From: JBJXFY01 sp046155815
GTDB taxonomy: Bacteria; Verrucomicrobiota; Verrucomicrobiia; Limisphaerales; CAIMTB01
Assembly (NCBI GenBank): GCA_046155815.1
Contig: JBJXFY010000331.1
Span: 1 to 7,279 of the forward strand
Reading direction: 5' to 3'
Length of the DNA: 7,279 nucleotides
The position numbers and the translations under genes were made by a program. How positions within the stretch are numbered: position 1 is the stretch's first letter; each line of letters starts with the position of its first letter. Below the pieces are notes generated by a model, which saw only the letters and a list, made by a program, of their open reading frames with translations, was not told the origin of the DNA and did not search any database. This document shows, piece after piece, positions 6,322-7,279 of the stretch.

Positions 6322-6669
6322 ATGGACTCCCCCGCCCCCTTGACCGGACCGGACACCGAACTGCCCCGGCGCTGCGCCATTCTCCAGCGGCAGGTCAACA
6401 TCCTCACCTTCGTGCTGCTCGTGCTGGCGGGCAGCGTCTTCATCTTCATGCTGCGCCACGTGCAGCTCGCCAGCCGGAACGCGGACAACATCCAGAGCGT
6501 GGGGCAGCAGATGCTGGCCAGCTACCAGGGGCAGTTGGAACCCCGCGCCCTCCAGCTCGAGCGCGAACTGCGGCTGCTGGGCGCCACGCGGCCCGCGCTC
6601 GGGCAGTTCATGGGCCGCTTCGCCAACTCCGACGCGCCGGCGACGAACCCGCCGCCGGCCGCGCCGTGA
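6322..6669 (+). CDS. Small single-pass membrane protein, unknown function, paired with the preceding gene
   Basis: A 115-aa protein with no recognised family. It has a hydrophilic N-terminal region of about 26 residues, one hydrophobic helix at about 27-44 (ILTFVLLVLAGSVFIFML), and a Gln/Glu-rich helical part at about 45-85 with possible coiled-coil character (QQMLASYQGQLEPRALQLERELRLL). The segment ATRPALGQFMGRFANSDAP lies at about 88-106, before a Pro/Ala-rich tail. The order of parts (anchor, charged helix, T-x-P-A segment, Pro/Ala tail) mirrors the preceding small protein, suggesting interacting partners or diverged copies. Its start lies 4 bp after the previous stop, which argues for co-translation. 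Its own stop is 16 bp from the stop of the convergent surface-protein gene. Confidence 0.85.
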   Translation: MDSPAPLTGPDTELPRRCAILQRQVNILTFVLLVLAGSVFIFMLRHVQLASRNADNIQSVGQQMLASYQGQLEPRALQLERELRLLGATRPALGQFMGRFANSDAPATNPPPAAP

Positions 6670-6685
6670 ACCCCCACCGGCCCCG

Positions 6686-7279
6686 TCAGGGCGCCAGTTG
6701 CAGGAGGTAATAGCCCTCCGGCAGCGGCCGGTTCTGGTCGAGGTACACCGCCACCCTGTTCGTGCCGGTCACCTCGCCGATCTTCGTCACGTTCGTGCCC
6801 GAGAGGCTGTCGCGCCGCAGCACGGAGTACCGTGCGTTGGCCACGCCCTCCCAGCGCAGCTCCGGCAGCAGCCGGATCGTCAGCGCGAAGCCCGAGAGCG
6901 GGTCCAGCGGATGCGTCCCCGCCAGGTACTCCTCGTAGTTGGTCGAGCCGTCCCCGTCCGGATCCTCGGCGGCGCCCACGCGCGGGTCGGTGACGTAGCC
7001 GGGACCGAAGTACTGGAAGCGCCAGGTGTTGGGCACGCCGTCGTTGACCGCGTACACGCGCTCGAAGAGCGCGTTGGTGCTGGCGCCGGTGATGGGGAAG
7101 CCGCTGAGGAAGGCTTGGGCACGGACCTCCGTCCGCTGCGTGATCGTTATCCCGTCGCCGTAAAGCGGCGACGTCGCGGTCGGGGCCGTCCCGTCCAGAG
7201 TGTAGCGAAGCTGGCTGCCGCCCAAGTTGTTGATCAGCACTGCCTGCACAGAGTTGGTAAAGAGACCTCCGGGGGGGAT
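6686..7279 (-). CDS. C-terminal part of a secreted surface protein: chitobiase-C-like domain, EF-hand-like calcium loop, beta module (5' end outside window)
   Basis: The 197 visible codons run open to the right edge, so the start lies beyond the window; the GTG at 7247-7249 is an internal Val codon. Visible residues 1-58 (IPPGGLFTNSV, then RYTLDGTAPTATSPLY) match the chitobiase/beta-hexosaminidase C-terminal (FN3-associated) domain found in large extracellular proteins. Residues 78-128 form the common Verrucomicrobial unit 'NDGVPNTWRFQYFGPG' then 'DPDGDGSTNYEEYLAGT'. Within it D106, D108, D110, S112, N114 and E117 occupy the 1-3-5-7-9-12 positions of a calcium loop. The last about 65 residues form a beta-rich terminal module ending YYLLQLAP. 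There is no PEP-CTERM motif or other obvious sorting tail. The full protein may be a lamin-tail/CotH-type or carbohydrate-related surface protein, but its catalytic part, if any, is not visible. Confidence 0.9.
   Translation of the reverse strand: MPPGGLFTNSVQAVLINNLGGSQLRYTLDGTAPTATSPLYGDGITITQRTEVRAQAFLSGFPITGASTNALFERVYAVNDGVPNTWRFQYFGPGYVTDPRVGAAEDPDGDGSTNYEEYLAGTHPLDPLSGFALTIRLLPELRWEGVANARYSVLRRDSLSGTNVTKIGEVTGTNRVAVYLDQNRPLPEGYYLLQLAP

Noticed and set aside
1..7279. Mobile element, CRISPR array, tRNA/rRNA, toxin-antitoxin or defence island
   Set aside because: No transposase or integrase, terminal inverted repeats, regularly spaced repeats, RNA gene signatures or defence domains were found on either strand.

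Overview
This is a GC-rich stretch of bacterial chromosome that most likely comes from Verrucomicrobiota, possibly subdivision 3 (Pedosphaera/Limisphaerales-like). The lineage call rests on family content and style. There is an orphan pseudopilin with the GFTLIELLVVIAIIAILASLLLPAL leader (given here only as an identifier), a secreted PQQ-type beta-propeller protein starting DWPQYRGP, a glucose/sorbosone dehydrogenase, and a surface protein that joins a chitobiase-C-like domain to a DPDGDGSTNYEEYLAGT calcium loop. No Shine-Dalgarno sequence is evident at any start. Phylum is an inference; no rRNA or marker gene is present.

Layout. On the minus strand, read right to left from 2805: a 509-aa secreted beta-propeller protein, then a pseudopilin whose first possible ATG touches the propeller stop codon (TGAATG), then after 110 bp a TetA-like MFS transporter that runs off the left edge. 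The 110-bp gap holds a perfect 10-bp inverted repeat plus a competing helix. On the plus strand, divergent from the propeller gene across 288 bp, is a 462-aa TPR protein (3094-4482). It converges on a minus-strand PQQ-dependent sugar dehydrogenase-like gene (4601-5908, GTG start). Divergent from that is a plus-strand pair of small single-pass membrane proteins (6045-6317 and 6322-6669). This pair converges, with a 16-bp gap, on a minus-strand surface protein cut by the right edge (6686-7279).

How they fit together. Only two associations are supported by the sequence itself: the abutting propeller-pseudopilin pair, and the 4-bp-spaced small membrane protein pair. The other genes look like independent single-gene units on an ordinary chromosome. 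I found no mobile element, CRISPR array, RNA gene or defence locus. The least explained structures are the alternative hairpins ahead of the MFS gene, the three-copy dyad in the 5909-6044 divergent spacer, and the small membrane protein pair.
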